Part shown: in pieces, positions 16,161-24,527 of the stretch | Layout: each line of letters starts with the position of its first letter | Numbering within the stretch: position 1 is the stretch's first letter | From: Pedobacter yulinensis | Lineage (GTDB): Bacteria > Bacteroidota > Bacteroidia > Sphingobacteriales > Sphingobacteriaceae | Assembly (NCBI RefSeq): GCF_003029735.1 | Contig: NZ_KZ686269.1 | Location: 1,178,001 to 1,242,000, forward strand | Length of the DNA: 64,000 nucleotides | Reading direction: 5' to 3' | Position numbers and translations under genes: made by a program | Notes under the pieces: model-generated | The model's database searches: none | What the model was told of the DNA's origin: nothing | The model's input: the letters and a program-made list of their open reading frames with translations, nothing else

Positions 16161-16796
16161 TCACTTTGCCTTTGAAAACGCAATCTTAAGCGCCAGCCAG
16201 GTCAGCACGCTGGCCATAACCCATTGCTGAACACTGATCCAGGCTGGCTGCCTCGCAAAAAAACGGGCGGCGCGGGCTGCCGACATGATGATCAGAAAAT
16301 TGATGCTGAAACTGACCGCTATCTGCACAAAGCCAAGCTGCAGGCACTGCGCCGCAACCGAACCATGCTCCGGGTGTATAAACTGCGGAAACAATGACAT
16401 GTAAAAGACCGCTGTCTTCGGGTTCAGCACGTTCGTGAACAGTCCGATCCTGAACAGCTTGCCTGGCTTGTCTGCAGGCAGATCGCGGGTGGCGGCAAAA
16501 ACGTTCGTACCATTGGGCCTTACCGCCTGAAAAGCGAGATACAATAAGTATCCAACGCCGCAAACCTTCAGCGCGGTGTACGCAAGAGGAACCGCAAAAA
16601 GCAAGGCTGTAAGCCCGTAAGCCACCATCAGGATGTGAAAAAGAAATCCGCAGGCAACGCCAAGCAGGGAGATCAGCCCAGCCTTTTTGCCCTGTGTAAT
16701 GGAACGGGATATCAGGTAAATCATGTTCGGGCCCGGGCTAATGACCAGGATAAAGGCGGCAAATGCAAATACAAGAATGTCGTGGAAAGGGATCAT
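16161..16796 (-). CDS. LysE/RhtB-family amino-acid exporter
   Basis: A 211-residue inner-membrane protein with six helices. The N-terminal signature VISPGPNMIYLISRSITQG and the following GLISLLGVACGFLFHILMVA belong to the RhtB branch of the LysE superfamily. NVLNPKTAVFYMSLFPQFI in the centre is the conserved family block. Such proteins export amino acids (homoserine, threonine, lysine or others); specificity cannot be read. It starts with ATG at 16796, preceded by TAACTTTA, a minus-7 box with one mismatch. Confidence 0.9.
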   Translation of the reverse strand: MIPFHDILVFAFAAFILVISPGPNMIYLISRSITQGKKAGLISLLGVACGFLFHILMVAYGLTALLFAVPLAYTALKVCGVGYLLYLAFQAVRPNGTNVFAATRDLPADKPGKLFRIGLFTNVLNPKTAVFYMSLFPQFIHPEHGSVAAQCLQLGFVQIAVSFSINFLIIMSAARAARFFARQPAWISVQQWVMASVLTWLALKIAFSKAK

Positions 16797-16924
16797 AAAA
16801 AGCTTTTTATAAAGTTAGGATTTGTCCGCGAATTTACCTGAACGCAATACGCAATGTACAGGCCTCGGGTTGGTATGAGGTCTGTCGCTTCAAAGAATCA
16901 CCGATAGCCGGTCCCGCTTTGCAT

Positions 16925-17671
16925 TCAGGTGCATGCTGAGTCCTGGAGGCTATAGGTTCTGAGGATAAAATCTTCCTGAAAGCCAAGTTTCGTATACAGT
17001 TCCCGGCCCATGGCAGAGGCTTGAAGCGTGACCAGTTCGGCCCGGCTTTCAAAAGCGAGATCAAGCAGAAATTCCATGATCTCAGCAGCAAAACCGCGCC
17101 TTCTCATGTCAGGCACGATACCCACGCCATGCACGCCAAATATTTTGCCAGTCTGGCAAACCATGGCTGTTCCGACTGGAACCTCCCCGCAGAAGGCCAG
17201 ATAGAAGCCGATTGTCCTGAAGGCGCCCTCAAGGACCGAATGATTTATCCCGTAGCCAAAGGCCTGCGGATAAATTGCTGTCCAGGCCGTGAATTGCGCA
17301 GGCGTTGTTGCCCGCTCAAATCGAAGCTGGGTTTTGCTTTGCGGCCGGTGGTCCGGCTGCATCGACATCCCAATTTGTTCAAACCGTAGTCTGAACCCGG
17401 CATCGGCAAACATCTGGGTTGGCGTCGCAGCCGTCTGCCAAACCGGAACGGTCATGTTTGCCGCCAGTGAAAGGCAAACGATCCGGGCGCGCTCCAAGGT
17501 ACCGGTTTGGATATTTTCACTGAACCAAAGTTTGTTTGGCCAGTCTGATCCGGGTACAAGACAATAGTCGAAATCATTCCCGGGAAAATAGCCCTGCTGT
17601 GGTGCGGCGGCCGCTTTCCAGAGGGTGGTGAGGTTCGCGATACTTGCATTGATGAGGTCGTTTCGATCCAT
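16925..17671 (-). CDS. GNAT-family N-acetyltransferase with N-terminal extension
   Basis: A 248-residue protein. The GNAT domain occupies the C-terminal half: GIVPDMRRRGFAAEIMEFLL is motif A with the acetyl-CoA loop RRRGFA, and LYTKLGFQEDFILRTY is motif B. The first 120 residues look like a degenerate GNAT-like domain (two-domain arrangement). The start codon at 17671 and the stop of the YdcZ gene at 17673 are 1 bp apart, so the two genes form one transcript. The substrate is unknown. Confidence 0.8.
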   Translation of the reverse strand: MDRNDLINASIANLTTLWKAAAAPQQGYFPGNDFDYCLVPGSDWPNKLWFSENIQTGTLERARIVCLSLAANMTVPVWQTAATPTQMFADAGFRLRFEQIGMSMQPDHRPQSKTQLRFERATTPAQFTAWTAIYPQAFGYGINHSVLEGAFRTIGFYLAFCGEVPVGTAMVCQTGKIFGVHGVGIVPDMRRRGFAAEIMEFLLDLAFESRAELVTLQASAMGRELYTKLGFQEDFILRTYSLQDSACT

Positions 17672-17672
17672 T

Positions 17673-18122
17673 TTATTTTAATTTGATGAGTAAAATTCCC
17701 GCTAACATGAACACGATACCCAGGAGGCGTTTCAGCGTCAGGGGTTCGGTCGCAACGTTTAACCAGCCATAGTGCCCGGCCATGATAGCGAACACCAGTT
17801 GCCCTGACAGTCCAAGCGAAATCATCGTAGAAAGCCCAAGTCTCGGAATGGCAAAATAATACAGGCTGACGCCCAGCACGCTGAACAAGCCGCCCATAAA
17901 CCAAAGGTAGGCTGGAACCTGCCTGACGGTCTGGACCGCCGGCAGCTCTTTTGCTGCCAGGGCGACCAGCAGCAGCGAAAAGATCAGTCCGCTGGCTGAC
18001 TGGGCTACGGTGGCAAGAAGCGGTTTCTTTAGCAAAAGGCCGAGATGGGAATTCAGGGCCGCCTGAACAGCCAGAAAAACACCACCGGCAAACGCCAGAC
18101 AAATCACAAAAATCTGTTTCAT
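17673..18122 (-). CDS. YdcZ/DUF606-family DMT transporter
   Basis: A 149-residue membrane protein with five predicted helices, the half-size DMT form of the DUF606/YdcZ family. Conserved blocks include FLAVQAALNSHLGLLLKKPL, AYLWFMGGLFSVLGVSLYYF and QLVFAIMAGHYGW. Small multidrug or metabolite export is suspected for the family. It is transcribed from an exact minus-7 box 5 bp upstream and appears co-transcribed with the GNAT gene. The Crp-type regulator gene is 52 bp upstream on the same strand. Confidence 0.88.
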   Translation of the reverse strand: MKQIFVICLAFAGGVFLAVQAALNSHLGLLLKKPLLATVAQSASGLIFSLLLVALAAKELPAVQTVRQVPAYLWFMGGLFSVLGVSLYYFAIPRLGLSTMISLGLSGQLVFAIMAGHYGWLNVATEPLTLKRLLGIVFMLAGILLIKLK

Positions 18123-18126
18123 GAAA

Positions 18127-18134
18127 CAAAGGTA
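18127..18134 (-). promoter_or_regulatory. Minus-7 box TACCTTTG of the YdcZ-GNAT transcript
   Basis: An exact TAnnTTTG on the minus strand, 4 bases before the ATG. The transcript would be essentially leaderless. Confidence 0.6.
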
Positions 18135-18174
18135 ATCGGGAGATTTTCCGGAACCCTTTACATATGTTGAAAGT

Positions 18175-18777
18175 CTATTTTTTTATATTTTTTCTGATGC
18201 GGCTGAGTTGCGTCGGCGTAATACCCAGGTGCGAGGCGATGTGCTGCAGGGCGATGCGCCGGTCTGCATCAGGGTGCTGCTGCAGAAAACGAAGGTAACG
18301 CAATGTTGCATTTTCCTGGACAATCGAAACCTCGCGCTGTTCTTTTTCAATGACCCAGTTGCGTTCCAGGTAAGCAATATAAAAGTCTTTCAGGTCGCCG
18401 CGGCTAAAGATCAGGTTTCTGTAGCTGCTGTAATCAATACTGATCAAAACGGAGTCTTCCAGGCATTCGAGCGTGAATGTTGACGGGGTCTTCAAAATGG
18501 CAGATACGGTAGAGCCGGCAAAGTCATTCTCCAGAAAAAGATTCTTGTTATAGCTGTTGCCCGCAACATCCGTGCAAAAGGCCCGTAAAGCACCTTTGCA
18601 GATAAAAAAAAGACGCCTGGAAATCTGCGATGCGCGGAGCAAAACTTCTCCTTTTTTTACAAGCTGGAACCGTACCGCTTCCTGTATACACGCCCATGAT
18701 TCAGACGTTATCGGCGAATAACTATCGAATTTCGCCTTTAGAGCGCTGAGGTGAGCTTGTTTTTCCTGTATATCCAT
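18175..18777 (-). CDS. Crp/Fnr-family transcriptional regulator
   Basis: A 200-residue regulator of the same build as the protein at 961-1527. A cNMP-binding-type beta-roll spans about residues 25-125 (VKKGEVLLRASQISRRLFFI, then FLENDFAGSTVSAILKTPST) and a short C-terminal HTH follows (IALQHIASHLGITPTQLSRI). In-frame starts exist up to 18840, but the ATG at 18777 (MDIQEKQ) gives the usual length. It likely regulates the YdcZ-GNAT pair 52 bp downstream; this is positional inference. Confidence 0.85.
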   Translation of the reverse strand: MDIQEKQAHLSALKAKFDSYSPITSESWACIQEAVRFQLVKKGEVLLRASQISRRLFFICKGALRAFCTDVAGNSYNKNLFLENDFAGSTVSAILKTPSTFTLECLEDSVLISIDYSSYRNLIFSRGDLKDFYIAYLERNWVIEKEQREVSIVQENATLRYLRFLQQHPDADRRIALQHIASHLGITPTQLSRIRKNIKK

Positions 18778-19118
18778 AAAGTGAACGGCGTCAAAGTACG
18801 GCATTTTTATGCTTGCTAAGGACAGCATGTTCCTAAGCAAAGCAAAATCGCGACCTGTTCTTCATGCACGGCTATAGATGCACAAAGTCTGTCGGGCCAG
18901 AAGTATGTTTTGTCTTTTCTGGAAATGAAGGCGCAGTGCCCATGGCAGCCGGTAGCCCTGTGCGCTGCTTTACTCCGCTCCGCTTCGTGCCCGCGCCGCC
19001 CAGGTTTAGCAACAACAGACAGTTCGCCTGCGAAGCTCGGAACACTGCAGGCTGCAGGTTCCCAGCCTGTTGCACAGAAAATATGTTGTTTCCTGGAGTG
19101 TATCCAGGCCAAGCCCAA
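18778..19118. other. Gene-free stretch upstream of the Crp gene
   Basis: 341 bp without a credible gene. Open frames on both strands have implausible compositions rich in Cys, Arg and Trp. A short stem CCTGGA-gtgta-TCCAGG (19092-19108) lies just after the stop of the NAD(P)-binding protein but has no T-run. I see no other structure. Confidence 0.4.
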
Positions 19119-19763
19119 TTAGTACGCCAGCGCAAATATTTGTTTCGTACTCAGGCGTTGAACACCAGGTTTGGCGGTACGTGCTGCATTTGCCATGGCA
19201 GCTGCCAATGTTTCTGTAGGCAACGGTTTATGGCTTTGGAGCAGGCCAAGCCTGTTGCAAAACCTGATAACAGCTACGCCAAATTGTTCAGCCGCACGGT
19301 CGCTGTTGTCACGCAGCAGCGGACCAGGCTGGAACAGCACCGTTTTATCAAAGGCAAGCTTTTCAATCTTCTGTTCCAACTGGCCTTTCATTTTGCTGTA
19401 AAAGATGAACGATGCCGGGTTCGCACCCGCAGCCGAAACCAGAATGTAATTCGGTACACCGTTGGTGCGGGCGGCGCTGGCAAAACTGTACTGGTAATCA
19501 TGATCTATTTTCCATTGTGCCTCTTTACTGCCCGCCGCTCTGAGGGTTGTGCCGAGGCAGGAAAAAGCGACATCGCCGGTTACCAGGTGCTTCCAGGTAT
19601 CCGACCGGTCAAAATCGACCACATGAACCGTGAGTTTATTGTGCTGCAGGCCCGCAGGCCGGCGTACAAAAATATGCACCTCGCTGAACGCATTGTCTGC
19701 CAGCAGCTTCTTTACGAGGTCTTTTCCAGTAGCGCCAGTAGCGCCAGTTACCAGTGCTTTCAT
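19119..19763 (-). CDS. NAD(P)-binding Rossmann-fold protein (YbjT/TMEM-type)
   Basis: A 214-residue atypical SDR. The Gly-rich motif VTGATGATGKDLVKKLL (residues 4-20) opens the Rossmann fold, followed by VHIFVRRP, VVDFDRSDTW and AFSCLGTTLRAAGSKEAQW. YILVSAAGANPASFIFYSKM is the SDR a5-like segment with Tyr and Lys spaced as YSKMK. This is the HTATIP2-like/oxidoreductase group, of unknown substrate. It starts with ATG at 19763 and is divergent from the acyltransferase gene, with a hairpin-bearing spacer. Confidence 0.82.
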   Translation of the reverse strand: MKALVTGATGATGKDLVKKLLADNAFSEVHIFVRRPAGLQHNKLTVHVVDFDRSDTWKHLVTGDVAFSCLGTTLRAAGSKEAQWKIDHDYQYSFASAARTNGVPNYILVSAAGANPASFIFYSKMKGQLEQKIEKLAFDKTVLFQPGPLLRDNSDRAAEQFGVAVIRFCNRLGLLQSHKPLPTETLAAAMANAARTAKPGVQRLSTKQIFALAY

Positions 19764-19854
19764 ATTTTAAGCCTGCCCGGCCAGCTGTTTATCGCCAAAC
19801 GCCAGGGTCTCATATCGCCTAATATCCGTGCCAACATATTACACACACACCTTC

Positions 19855-19909
19855 CAGTTTCTTACACCTTCTAGGTTTTAGAAACCTAAAAGGTGTAAGA
19901 AAAAAACTG
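19855..19909. repeat. Large hairpin in a divergent promoter region
   Basis: Arms 19858-19878 and 19882-19902 pair over 21 positions with one mismatch (C19871-A19889) and a 3-nt loop TAG. Three more pairs (CAG/CTG) follow after a 4-nt bulge, ending at 19855 and 19909. It ends 10 bp before the minus-7 box of the acyltransferase gene and so covers its minus-33 region. The flanking genes are divergent, so a simple terminator role is not expected. Confidence 0.75.
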
Positions 19910-19919
19910 AAAGTTTTTT

Positions 19920-19927
19920 TAAGTTTG
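19920..19927 (+). promoter_or_regulatory. Minus-7 box TAAGTTTG of the acyltransferase gene
   Basis: An exact TAnnTTTG, 15 bases before the ATG at 19943. It overlaps an in-frame TTG, which argues that the ATG is the true start. Confidence 0.6.
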
Positions 19928-19942
19928 ACCAGACACACAGAA

Positions 19943-21034
19943 ATGACCGCAAACACATCTCCGACCGGCTTGCTGCAAAGCAAGCAGCATTTTGCCATTC
20001 TCGACGGCTTGCGCGGCGTAGCCGCACTGGCCGTTGTCATCTTCCATTTCATGGAGATCGTTAAGCCAAACCCGGCCGACAACTTTATCGCCCACGCCTA
20101 TCTCGCAGTTGACTTTTTCTTCTGCCTTTCAGGTTTCGTCATGGCTTATGCGTACGATGACAAATTACCTTCGCTGGGCACATGGAACTTTTTTAAACTT
20201 CGACTGATTCGCCTGCACCCATTGGTGATCATCGGTTCTGTTATCGGCCTCGTTCTTTTTGTAACTGATCCTTTCAGTAACCTGGCCGAAAAGTATTCAT
20301 CGCAGATCCTGGCGCTGTTCCTGACCTCCTGCTTCATGATACCCTATCCCATAGTACCCGAGCGTTACCTGAATTTATTCCACCTCAACGCGCCGACATG
20401 GTCATTGTTCTGGGAATACATTGCGAACATAGTCTACGCGTTTGTGCTGATACGCCTGGGCAAAAAAATGCTGTGGGTATTGCTGGTACTGGCCGCACTG
20501 GCTGTTTGTTATGAGGCCTGGAAAACGGGATTTTTAAGCGTGGGCTGGGGCGGCGACAACGTCAGCGGTGGTGCCATCCGGGTCTCTTACTCCTTCCTTG
20601 CCGGTATCCTGATCTACCGATCAAACTGGATCATCAAAACGCGTCTTGGTTTTTTGCCGCTGGCCATTGTGGCCATGCTCATTTTTATGGTGCCGTTTGA
20701 CACAAAAACCAGTCCTTTTGTTGATCCGCTGCTCATCATGTTCTGCAGCCCATTGCTGGTTGCACTCGGCGCAGGCGCCGTACTCAGGCCCGCTTTCGAC
20801 AAACTTTGCCGCTTGTCGGGCGAGTTATCTTATCCCTTGTACATGGTCCACTACCCATTTATCTGGATATTTTACAGTTACCTCGAGAAGTTCAGGCCCG
20901 GCATGACTGAAATGGGCTGGATTACAGCCATTGGCACAATTTTACTGGTGCTTTTTGCTTACGTAGTCATGCGGTGGGTGGACATTCCGCTGAGAAATTT
21001 TTTGCGCAGGCGGTTTATCAAAAAGGCTGCTTAA
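19943..21034 (+). CDS. Acyltransferase 3 (OafA/YrhL-type) membrane protein
   Basis: A 363-residue integral membrane protein with about ten helices. The family opening is clear: FAILDGLRGVAALAVVIFHF carries the catalytic His of the AT3 domain (HF), followed by NFIAHAYLAVDFFFCLSGFV and then FKLRLIRLHPLVIIGSV with the conserved Arg residues. The tail SYPLYMVHYPFIW is also typical. Such enzymes O-acetylate sugars of LPS, capsule or peptidoglycan, or small molecules. No glycan locus is adjacent, so the acceptor is unknown. Confidence 0.9.
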   Translation: MTANTSPTGLLQSKQHFAILDGLRGVAALAVVIFHFMEIVKPNPADNFIAHAYLAVDFFFCLSGFVMAYAYDDKLPSLGTWNFFKLRLIRLHPLVIIGSVIGLVLFVTDPFSNLAEKYSSQILALFLTSCFMIPYPIVPERYLNLFHLNAPTWSLFWEYIANIVYAFVLIRLGKKMLWVLLVLAALAVCYEAWKTGFLSVGWGGDNVSGGAIRVSYSFLAGILIYRSNWIIKTRLGFLPLAIVAMLIFMVPFDTKTSPFVDPLLIMFCSPLLVALGAGAVLRPAFDKLCRLSGELSYPLYMVHYPFIWIFYSYLEKFRPGMTEMGWITAIGTILLVLFAYVVMRWVDIPLRNFLRRRFIKKAA

Positions 21035-21133
21035 TACACACCACATGGGATGGTAGTACCAGTCGCCGTCTTGCCGTGTTTTGATTTCCTAACATGCCGC
21101 TCGCCGGTTATCCGCTTTTTTGAACAAATAATT

Positions 21134-21141
21134 TAGCTTTG
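21134..21141 (+). promoter_or_regulatory. Minus-7 box TAGCTTTG of rnhA
   Basis: An exact TAnnTTTG ending 7 bases before the ATG of rnhA, so the leader is a few bases at most. Confidence 0.6.
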
Positions 21142-21148
21142 CGCTTCA

Positions 21149-21619
21149 ATGATCGAAATTTATACAGACGGCGCTGCAAGCGGTAACCCGGGGCCCGGCG
21201 GCTGGGGTACCATTCTCCGTTCGGGACAGCATTATAAAGAATTGAGTGGCGGGTTCCGGTTAACCACCAACAACCGCATGGAACTTTTTGCGGTTATTGA
21301 AGGGCTGCGTGCACTCAAAAATCCGGGGCAGCAGGTCATGGTGTTTTCAGACTCTAAATATGTTGTCGACGCGGTCGAGAAAAAGTGGCTTTTCGGATGG
21401 GTAACAAAAGGCTTTGCCGGCAAAAAAAACAAGGATCTCTGGCTGCGCTTCCTGGCCCTGTACAAACAGCATCAGGTTCGGTTTACATGGATCAAGGGTC
21501 ACAATGCCCACCCGGAAAATGAACGCTGCGACCGCCTGGCCGTTGCGGCCTATCAGAACCCCGCCAGCCTGGCCATAGACACCGTGTTTGAAGCCGAACA
21601 ACAAAACAAACTTTATTAA
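21149..21619 (+). CDS. rnhA: Ribonuclease HI
   Basis: A 156-residue enzyme that removes the RNA strand of RNA-DNA hybrids, such as Okazaki primers and R-loops. The catalytic acids are all visible: Asp7 in EIYTDGAASGNPGPGGWG, Glu in TTNNRMELFAVIEGL, Asp in VMVFSDSKYVVDAV and the last Asp in ENERCDRLAVAAY. KGHNAHPENE carries the flexible His. The basic protrusion region KKWLFGWVTKGFAGKKNKDL is present, as in the E. coli enzyme. Length and order match a standard type 1 enzyme. It converges on fbp. Confidence 0.96.
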   Translation: MIEIYTDGAASGNPGPGGWGTILRSGQHYKELSGGFRLTTNNRMELFAVIEGLRALKNPGQQVMVFSDSKYVVDAVEKKWLFGWVTKGFAGKKNKDLWLRFLALYKQHQVRFTWIKGHNAHPENERCDRLAVAAYQNPASLAIDTVFEAEQQNKLY

Positions 21620-21672
21620 ACACAGGTGTAAACCATGCGGCCGCAAACTGGCTGACCTCAGTCTGCCGCCTG

Positions 21673-22746
21673 TTAGTCGATACCACCTATAATGCCCAGC
21701 TCTTCAAGCCTGGCTTCAGCCTGCGTGTCCTGCCCGGCTGCAGCATTGCCCTGCATGAATGCTTCGGCCTGGCGCACCATCCGCGCCGAACCGATAAAGA
21801 TCGGGCAACGCTGATGCAGGGTTACAGGATCGATGTCAAGAATGCGGCTGCTGCCGTCTGACGCCTTGCCCCCTGCCTGCTCCACAATGAACGCCATCGG
21901 GTTGCATTCATAAAGTAACCGGAGCTTGCCCCCCGGCGAGGCTGCCGTTGTGGGGTAAATATAAATGCCGCCTTTTATGAGGTTGCGGTGTATATCTGCC
22001 ACCATCGACCCAATGTAACGGGATGTGTAAGGACGACGGGTACCGGCGTCTTCCACCTGGCAGTGTTTGATATATTTTTTCACACCTTCCGGGAAATGCA
22101 CATAATTCCCCTCGTTAATTGAATAAATCGTGCCGTCTTCAGGGATCTTTAATTCGGGATGCGACAAACAGAATTCACCGATCGAGGGGTCAAGTGTAAA
22201 CCCATTTACTCCTTTACCTGTGGTATAGACCAGCATGGTGCTCGATCCGTAGATCACATAACCGGCGGCTACCTGCTCAGTTCCTTTTTGCAGCACATCT
22301 TCCAGCGCCGCCCGTCCGTTTGTGCTCTTGCGCCTGTAAATGGAAAAGATCGTACCAACGGCTACATTACAATCGATGTTCGAAGAGCCGTCGAGCGGGT
22401 CGATGCAAACGATATACTTTGCATTGTGCGACACCGCCGAATCAATATAAATGATGTCATCGTTCTCTTCTGATGCCACGATGCAGCATTCACCTCCGCT
22501 GCTCAAAGCAGATATGAACTGCTCATTGGCGTACACGTCCAGTTTTTTCTGCCCTTCACCCTGGATATTCGTTGTGCCCAGATCGCCCAGAATATCGACC
22601 AGGCCGGCTTTGTTTACTTCCCTGTTCACGATCTTCGCAGCGATGGCAATATCGCGCAGCAGCCTCGACAGTTCGCCCTTTGCATAGGGAAAGTCTGCCT
22701 GCTTTTCAATGATAAACTGGCCAAGGGTTTTTACTCCTGAATTCAT
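21673..22746 (-). CDS. fbp: Fructose-1,6-bisphosphatase, class I
   Basis: A 357-residue enzyme of gluconeogenesis that hydrolyses fructose 1,6-bisphosphate to fructose 6-phosphate. Metal and substrate motifs are present: [28 protein letters not shown], the signature [20 protein letters not shown], and [20 protein letters not shown] near the C-terminus with [20 protein letters not shown]. It is slightly longer than the E. coli protein because of a C-terminal tail rich in Ala, Gln and Glu. It lies last in a row of four leftward genes. It starts with ATG at 22746. Confidence 0.95.
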   Translation of the reverse strand: MNSGVKTLGQFIIEKQADFPYAKGELSRLLRDIAIAAKIVNREVNKAGLVDILGDLGTTNIQGEGQKKLDVYANEQFISALSSGGECCIVASEENDDIIYIDSAVSHNAKYIVCIDPLDGSSNIDCNVAVGTIFSIYRRKSTNGRAALEDVLQKGTEQVAAGYVIYGSSTMLVYTTGKGVNGFTLDPSIGEFCLSHPELKIPEDGTIYSINEGNYVHFPEGVKKYIKHCQVEDAGTRRPYTSRYIGSMVADIHRNLIKGGIYIYPTTAASPGGKLRLLYECNPMAFIVEQAGGKASDGSSRILDIDPVTLHQRCPIFIGSARMVRQAEAFMQGNAAAGQDTQAEARLEELGIIGGID

Positions 22747-22765
22747 ACTTAGTGTACTTTATACG

Positions 22766-23257
22766 TTATCTATTCGCTAATTCTATGACGGCTAAGTTAT
22801 GGATATTTTCTTCAGAAATGCAAAAACGAATCAAGGTTTGAACTTTATGCCAGCCCGATTTTCCGGCCGCACCGGGGTTTATATGCAGGCATTTGATTTT
22901 TTCATCAAACATCACTTTTAAAATATGCGAATGCCCGCTAATGAACAATTTCGGTGGCTTAGTGTAAATTTCCGGCTTAACCTGCGGAGCGTACCGGCCA
23001 GGATAACCGCCAATATGGGTCATCCACACATCTACCTGTTCACAGCTAAATCGATTATGTTCGGGAAATGCCGAACGGACCTCTTTTCCGTCAATATTAC
23101 CCCAGACGCCCCGCAGCGGCTTGAAATCGGCCAGGGCTTCGGCAACGCCTGCACCGAAGTCGCCTCCATGCCAGATCTCATCGCAGTCGGCAAAATGTTT
23201 GAAAACGGCCGGGTCCAGGTAGCCGTGCGTGTCTGATATCAGTCCGATGGTTTTCAT
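22766..23257 (-). CDS. YfcE/MJ0936-type metallophosphoesterase
   Basis: A 163-residue calcineurin-like phosphoesterase. The metal-binding motifs come in order: SDTHGY (D, H), WHGGDFG (D), GVWGNIDG (N, D), WMTHIGGYPG (H) and ISGHSHILKV (GHxH). The family hydrolyses phosphodiesters such as 2',3'-cAMP in vitro; the true substrate is unknown. The ATG at 23257 is chosen because an exact minus-7 box sits 5 bases upstream and the first motif must lie near the N-terminus. 19 bp separate it from fbp. Confidence 0.9.
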   Translation of the reverse strand: MKTIGLISDTHGYLDPAVFKHFADCDEIWHGGDFGAGVAEALADFKPLRGVWGNIDGKEVRSAFPEHNRFSCEQVDVWMTHIGGYPGRYAPQVKPEIYTKPPKLFISGHSHILKVMFDEKIKCLHINPGAAGKSGWHKVQTLIRFCISEENIHNLAVIELANR

Positions 23258-23261
23258 GTTG

Positions 23262-23269
23262 CAAATATA
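23262..23269 (-). promoter_or_regulatory. Minus-7 box TATATTTG of the phosphoesterase gene
   Basis: An exact TAnnTTTG on the minus strand immediately before the ATG at 23257, giving a leaderless or nearly leaderless mRNA. fbp probably shares this transcript. Confidence 0.6.
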
Positions 23270-23305
23270 CTCGTGCTGCCCCCGATCCGGCATAGCCGGA
23301 TCATA

Positions 23306-24019
23306 TTATAAGGCCAGCAGAAAATTGCCCAGAAGGGCGCGGTATGCGGCACTGTAAACCTGGTGCGCCGCATAGATCGACAGGTCCCCTGTACTGACCG
23401 GCGTCGCGCTGTAGCCAAAAACCAGGATCTCGCGAATAACAGGCTTCGAATCGTCTGAACGCACCCGTACACGCCGGCAGCAAAAAAGGCCGGCCTCCGC
23501 GGCGATTTCAATCAGCACTGCTGCCTGTCTGGCAGGAATAATGATCCAAAATACGCCATCAGGTGTAAGCAGTCCCGAGATTGCTGCAAAAAGAGACTCG
23601 AAAAACCCGGCTTCAGCATGGCGGGCCAGCTGTTTTCTAAGGTCGGGATTCTTCAGGTCGCCGCTAAAAAAAGGCGGATTGGAAACAACCATGTCATACG
23701 GTTCTGCAGCCCGGAACGTTCTGATATCAGCCCCGGTCAGGGCCATACGTGCAGCAAACGGTGATGCAGAAAAATTATGTCCCGCCCGGTGTGCTGCGGC
23801 CGGATCGATCTCTACCGCCTCGACGCGTGCCTGCGGAAAACGCTGGGCAAGCATCAGCGCGATCACACCGGTTCCTGTGCCAACATCAAGAATGCGCAAA
23901 GGCCGTATGGCAGATGCCATTGCGCCGAGCAGTACACCATCGGTATTGATCTTCATGGCACAGCCTTCCTGCTCAACCGAAAATCTTTTGAACCGGAAAG
24001 GCTGATCTTTATTTCTCAT
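23306..24019 (-). CDS. trmN6: tRNA1(Val) (adenine(37)-N6)-methyltransferase
   Basis: A 237-residue class I methyltransferase. FRFKRFSVEQEGCAMKINTD is the family opening (FxFKxFxVxQxxCAMKV). The SAM loop is ILDVGTGTGVIALMLAQRFP and the adenine-N6 catalytic motif is NPPFF (residues about 115-119). The enzyme modifies A37 of tRNA-Val in E. coli (YfiC). The ATG at 24019 overlaps the stop of the VOC gene by 11 bp, so the two are coupled. The frame is open 99 nt further up, but that part lies inside the VOC gene. Confidence 0.93.
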   Translation of the reverse strand: MRNKDQPFRFKRFSVEQEGCAMKINTDGVLLGAMASAIRPLRILDVGTGTGVIALMLAQRFPQARVEAVEIDPAAAHRAGHNFSASPFAARMALTGADIRTFRAAEPYDMVVSNPPFFSGDLKNPDLRKQLARHAEAGFFESLFAAISGLLTPDGVFWIIIPARQAAVLIEIAAEAGLFCCRRVRVRSDDSKPVIREILVFGYSATPVSTGDLSIYAAHQVYSAAYRALLGNFLLAL

Positions 24020-24392
24020 ACAGCTCAATGGGGAGCTCGTCGGGGTCAGCGAAAAAAGTAAAGGCCCTGCCCGTAAATTCATCGATGCGTACCGGCTCGG
24101 TTGCAATACCTTTTTCATTGAGCTGGGCGATCACCGCTGCCAGGTCACCGACCTCGAACGCGAGGTGCCGGAGCCCGCGGGCCTCGGGGCGCGAAGGCCG
24201 TGCGGGCGGAGATGGAAAGGAAAACAATTCGATCTGGTATTCGCCCTTCAGCGCCAGGTCCAGCTTGTACGACTGCCGGTCTTCCCGGTAATATTCTCCG
24301 CGTATTTCGAAGCCAAGTTTATTGACATAAAAATCTTTTGAACGTTCATAATCGGAGCAGATGACTGCGACATGGTGAATGCGGTTAAACAT
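24009..24392 (-). CDS. VOC-family protein (YaeR/glyoxalase-like)
   Basis: A 127-residue single VOC domain. IHHVAVICSDYERSKDFYVN at the start, LRHLAFEVGDLAAVIAQLNE in the middle and FTFFADPDELPIELYEK at the end match the YaeR/SMU1112c group. Metal ligands appear to be His7, Glu56 (QIELFSF), His77 and the Glu in PIELYE. The role is unproven; members resemble glyoxalase I. It is first of the leftward group and overlaps trmN6 by 11 bp. It is divergent from purL. Confidence 0.88.
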   Translation of the reverse strand: MFNRIHHVAVICSDYERSKDFYVNKLGFEIRGEYYREDRQSYKLDLALKGEYQIELFSFPSPPARPSRPEARGLRHLAFEVGDLAAVIAQLNEKGIATEPVRIDEFTGRAFTFFADPDELPIELYEK

Positions 24393-24501
24393 GCTTTTTT
24401 GCTGGTGAAAAAGCCGCAGAAGGGCTAAATTAATTGCCCGTAAAATTAATAAAAACCCAACAAAATACCCCGCCCACCGAACTTTTTTTTAAAATTTACC
24501 G

Positions 24502-24509
24502 TAACTTTG
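24502..24509 (+). promoter_or_regulatory. Minus-7 box TAACTTTG of purL
   Basis: An exact TAnnTTTG, 18 bases before the ATG at 24528. It lies inside the longer open frame, which supports the later start. Confidence 0.65.
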
Positions 24510-24527
24510 CGACTTGAAAATCAAAGC

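Noticed and set aside
18864..19874. A 336-codon open frame on the plus strand
   Set aside because: It lies antisense to the NAD(P)-binding protein, whose Rossmann motifs are clear. The antisense product is rich in Cys, Arg and Phe with no recognisable fold.
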